A DNA stretch of 64,000 bases from Candidatus Electrothrix communis (lineage in GTDB: Bacteria > Desulfobacterota > Desulfobulbia > Desulfobulbales > Desulfobulbaceae), in NCBI GenBank assembly GCA_030644725.1, contig CP130629.1:3735501-3799500 (forward strand). The letters are read 5' to 3'. Made by a program: the position numbers and the translations under genes. The notes under the pieces are model-generated. The model searched no databases, was not told the origin of the DNA, and saw only the letters and a list, made by a program, of their open reading frames with translations. Positions 62,714 through 64,000 of this stretch are shown piece after piece. Position 1 is the stretch's first letter; each line of letters opens with the position of its first letter.

Positions 62714-62923
62714 TTAATCATGAGCTAATGTTTTGCCACCTTTTTGGTTCCGGCTTGTCCGGGTTAGGAAAGTGTCAATTCTCCTCTCATTGACATTTGA
62801 TAGAACTAAATTTTCGAACTCGTCTAATTGCTCTTTTGAAATATCCATGTAATGACAGAAAAGTTCTTCTGAGGGCCAATCCTTGGGATATTCCCATTCA
62901 GCGGTAGTAAATATATCATTCAT
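62714..62923 (-). pseudogene. Shedu-like nuclease, N-terminal part
   Basis: 69 residues: FCHYMDISKEQLDEFENLVLSNVNERRIDTFLTRT then unrelated SRNQKGGKTLAHD. The NERRIDTFL segment is the expected lead-in to the NPAVLV block found at the other side of the inserted gene. Together the two parts rebuild one DUF4263 protein of about 250 residues. Confidence 0.6.
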
Positions 62924-62935
62924 GTGATTTTATAT

Positions 62936-63025
62936 TGCTAACGTCACGATAACCTGCCGCATAATGCGGACGATTAAAGCTGAATTTTCATCGATTTTTA
63001 TGCGGATATATGAACTTGGTTAAAC
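62936..63025. repeat. weak attC-like site
   Basis: TGCTAAC (62936-62942) and GTTAAAC (63019-63025, exact GTTRRRY) flank CCGCATAA/TTATGCGG arms. L-box pairing is poor, so it is only suggestive, but it lies between the Shedu-like gene and the next gene, as a cassette boundary would. Confidence 0.3.
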
Positions 63026-63035
63026 CGCCGATTTT

Positions 63036-63695
63036 TCATATATCTAAGACTGTCAGGTAGAGGCCCTCATTATCCTCAAATTGTAAGCCAAACTTTTTCA
63101 TAAATTGCTTGAAAATTGCCACACAATCAACAAGGTCAAAATTATTTTGTTCAAATTTATTTTTGAATAACTCTCCTGTCTCAAATGCAAATTGATCTAT
63201 GAAATAGGTCTCTGGCATACTTTCTAATATTTTTTCATATTCACCAAAGTGATGGGTGTAAGATAGAAGATATACGAAAGATTTGGTGATTGTGTCAAAT
63301 GTCAACGTAGTTGACTCCATAAATCTCTGAGCATTAGCATGATTTCTAAAACGAGCTATCTCATTCTTAACGTGATCATAATGATTTTCTGAATGAGTTA
63401 AAGTAGTTAAAAAACCAGTAACAGCTTCTAAAGTTATTTCGTTGTATTTCTTTGTTCTTTCTCCGCAAACACTGTCTGTGATTTCATAAGATTTCCTATT
63501 AGAGAAATACTCATCATACAAGATATGAATCATGTTTAAGACGTAATTATCGGCTGTTGAACCAGAATTAATTTTTGGGAAAATATTGTGTGTAAGAGAA
63601 TGACAAAATTCATGAGAAGTTATTTGGTGTTGATAATGTTTATCATCACAATTTAAATACAGGCTCTTTGAGACAATGGTTCGGTAAATTTTGCT
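63036..63695 (-). pseudogene. HExxH protein cut by an IS4-type element
   Basis: The frame ending at 63036 stays open upstream of its first ATG (63533) and encodes HQITSHEFCHSLTHNIFPKI with a zinc-peptidase-like HExxH motif (HEFCH), then FLTTLTHSENHYDHVKNEIARF. The 5' end is lost at the IS4-type sequence near 63670-63700, so no genuine start remains. Family unknown. Confidence 0.55.
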
Positions 63696-63700
63696 TCAGA

Positions 63701-64000
63701 TTATGCAAGTGCAGCCGCTGTATTCAACAGTTCTTCATAATCGAAGTTGAATTTATCTGAAACCAGCTCAATATCCAGTTTGGATAAAATCCGGTCAAGA
63801 AATAATTTTGCGGAATAATAGTCTGTTATATCCCTCATCGAAAAAGGTGCTCCTTGATTTTCGGCATCGCCATAAAAGTCGGCTTTAGCGATTGAAACGG
63901 CGGTCAGCGAAGAGTTGAAGTGAAAATACAGCTTGTTTTCACTTCGTGCCTGACAATGTGTGAGGCCGGTATATTGTTTCGCATCCCGAAAGAGAAACTC
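63701..64000 (-). CDS. IS4-type transposase C-terminus, cut by window edge
   Basis: Last 99 codons of a minus-strand gene: EFLFRDAKQYTGLTHCQARSENKLYFHF is the conserved C-terminal acidic (Y-x-R/K...E type) region of IS4-group DDE transposases, ending LLNTAAALA. The catalytic bulk lies beyond base 64000. It truncates the HExxH gene. Confidence 0.8.
   Translation of the reverse strand, partial: EFLFRDAKQYTGLTHCQARSENKLYFHFNSSLTAVSIAKADFYGDAENQGAPFSMRDITDYYSAKLFLDRILSKLDIELVSDKFNFDYEELLNTAAALA

Noticed and set aside
1-64000. CRISPR array or prophage
   Set aside because: No regularly spaced 24-40 bp repeats, no cas genes and no structural phage genes were seen.

Overview
The window reads as a chromosomal piece of a Desulfobulbales-type member of the Desulfobacterota, quite possibly a cable-bacterium relative (Candidatus Electrothrix/Electronema). 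This is inference from gene content (sulfide:quinone oxidoreductase plus DUF1641 partner, two-CW protein, CGGC protein, acetate-symporter cluster with DUF4212 and cNMP/CBS/DUF294 regulator, separate trpD/trpC/trpF genes) and from a genome heavily seeded with insertion sequences. No rRNA or other decisive marker is present.

Layout. 1-3.6 kb: minus-strand trpD-trpC-trpF-rpe. 3.8-11.3 kb: a small Cys-rich protein, a secreted dockerin-like protein, mfd, a HAD phosphatase, a PilZ protein, pgl and tadA. 11.4-19.3 kb: tRNA-Ser(GGA) and 4.5S SRP RNA, then the dnaX-ybaB-recR operon, with foreign genes wedged between: a UPF0175/PIN toxin-antitoxin pair, a TIR-like protein, a C5 DNA methyltransferase and a membrane-anchored HEPN-like protein. 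The last two are flanked by a 97-bp duplication of the first 32 codons of dnaX. 19.3-22.1 kb: a non-coding stretch with strong hairpins, then sqr and DUF1641. 22.2-28.7 kb: a four-gene minus-strand operon (GTP-type PEP carboxykinase, B12-binding radical SAM enzyme, ANL acyl ligase, FakA-FakB-like fusion). 29-31 kb: a duplicated block of tiny genes with matching terminators. 31-38 kb: Gmad2-LysM protein, GNAT, then a large DUF4062-like/STAND/TPR ATPase and a DUF4231 (SLATT-like) membrane protein, separated by a MITE with a 10-bp target duplication. 38-45 kb: CGGC, TPR, HEAT-like, bamD, pilB and an Old Yellow Enzyme.

45-52 kb is accessory: attC-like palindromes, a condensation-domain protein, a truncated methyltransferase, an IS66-type MITE, and a large uncharacterised gene interrupted by a complete 1594-bp IS66-family element with perfect 8-bp target duplication. 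52-57.5 kb is an acetate/solute-uptake cluster (symporter, DUF4212, exonuclease, cNMP/CBS/DUF294 protein, DUF6868). 57.6-64 kb is accessory again: a decayed IS91-type element with its tyrosine recombinase, attC-like sites, a Shedu-like (DUF4263) nuclease gene split by an intact second copy of the same uncharacterised 500-residue family, an HExxH protein cut by an IS4-type element, and that element running off the end.

The most notable items are: (1) the uncharacterised ~500-aa family, present twice and once sitting inside a Shedu gene, which behaves like a single-gene mobile element; (2) the insertion at dnaX that repeats exactly its first 32 codons and couples the left copy to a methyltransferase through an ATGA overlap; (3) the STAND + DUF4231 pair as a candidate immune module; (4) an integron-cassette-like set of attC palindromes without an integron integrase; (5) a FakA-FakB fusion in an operon with an acyl ligase and a B12 radical SAM enzyme.
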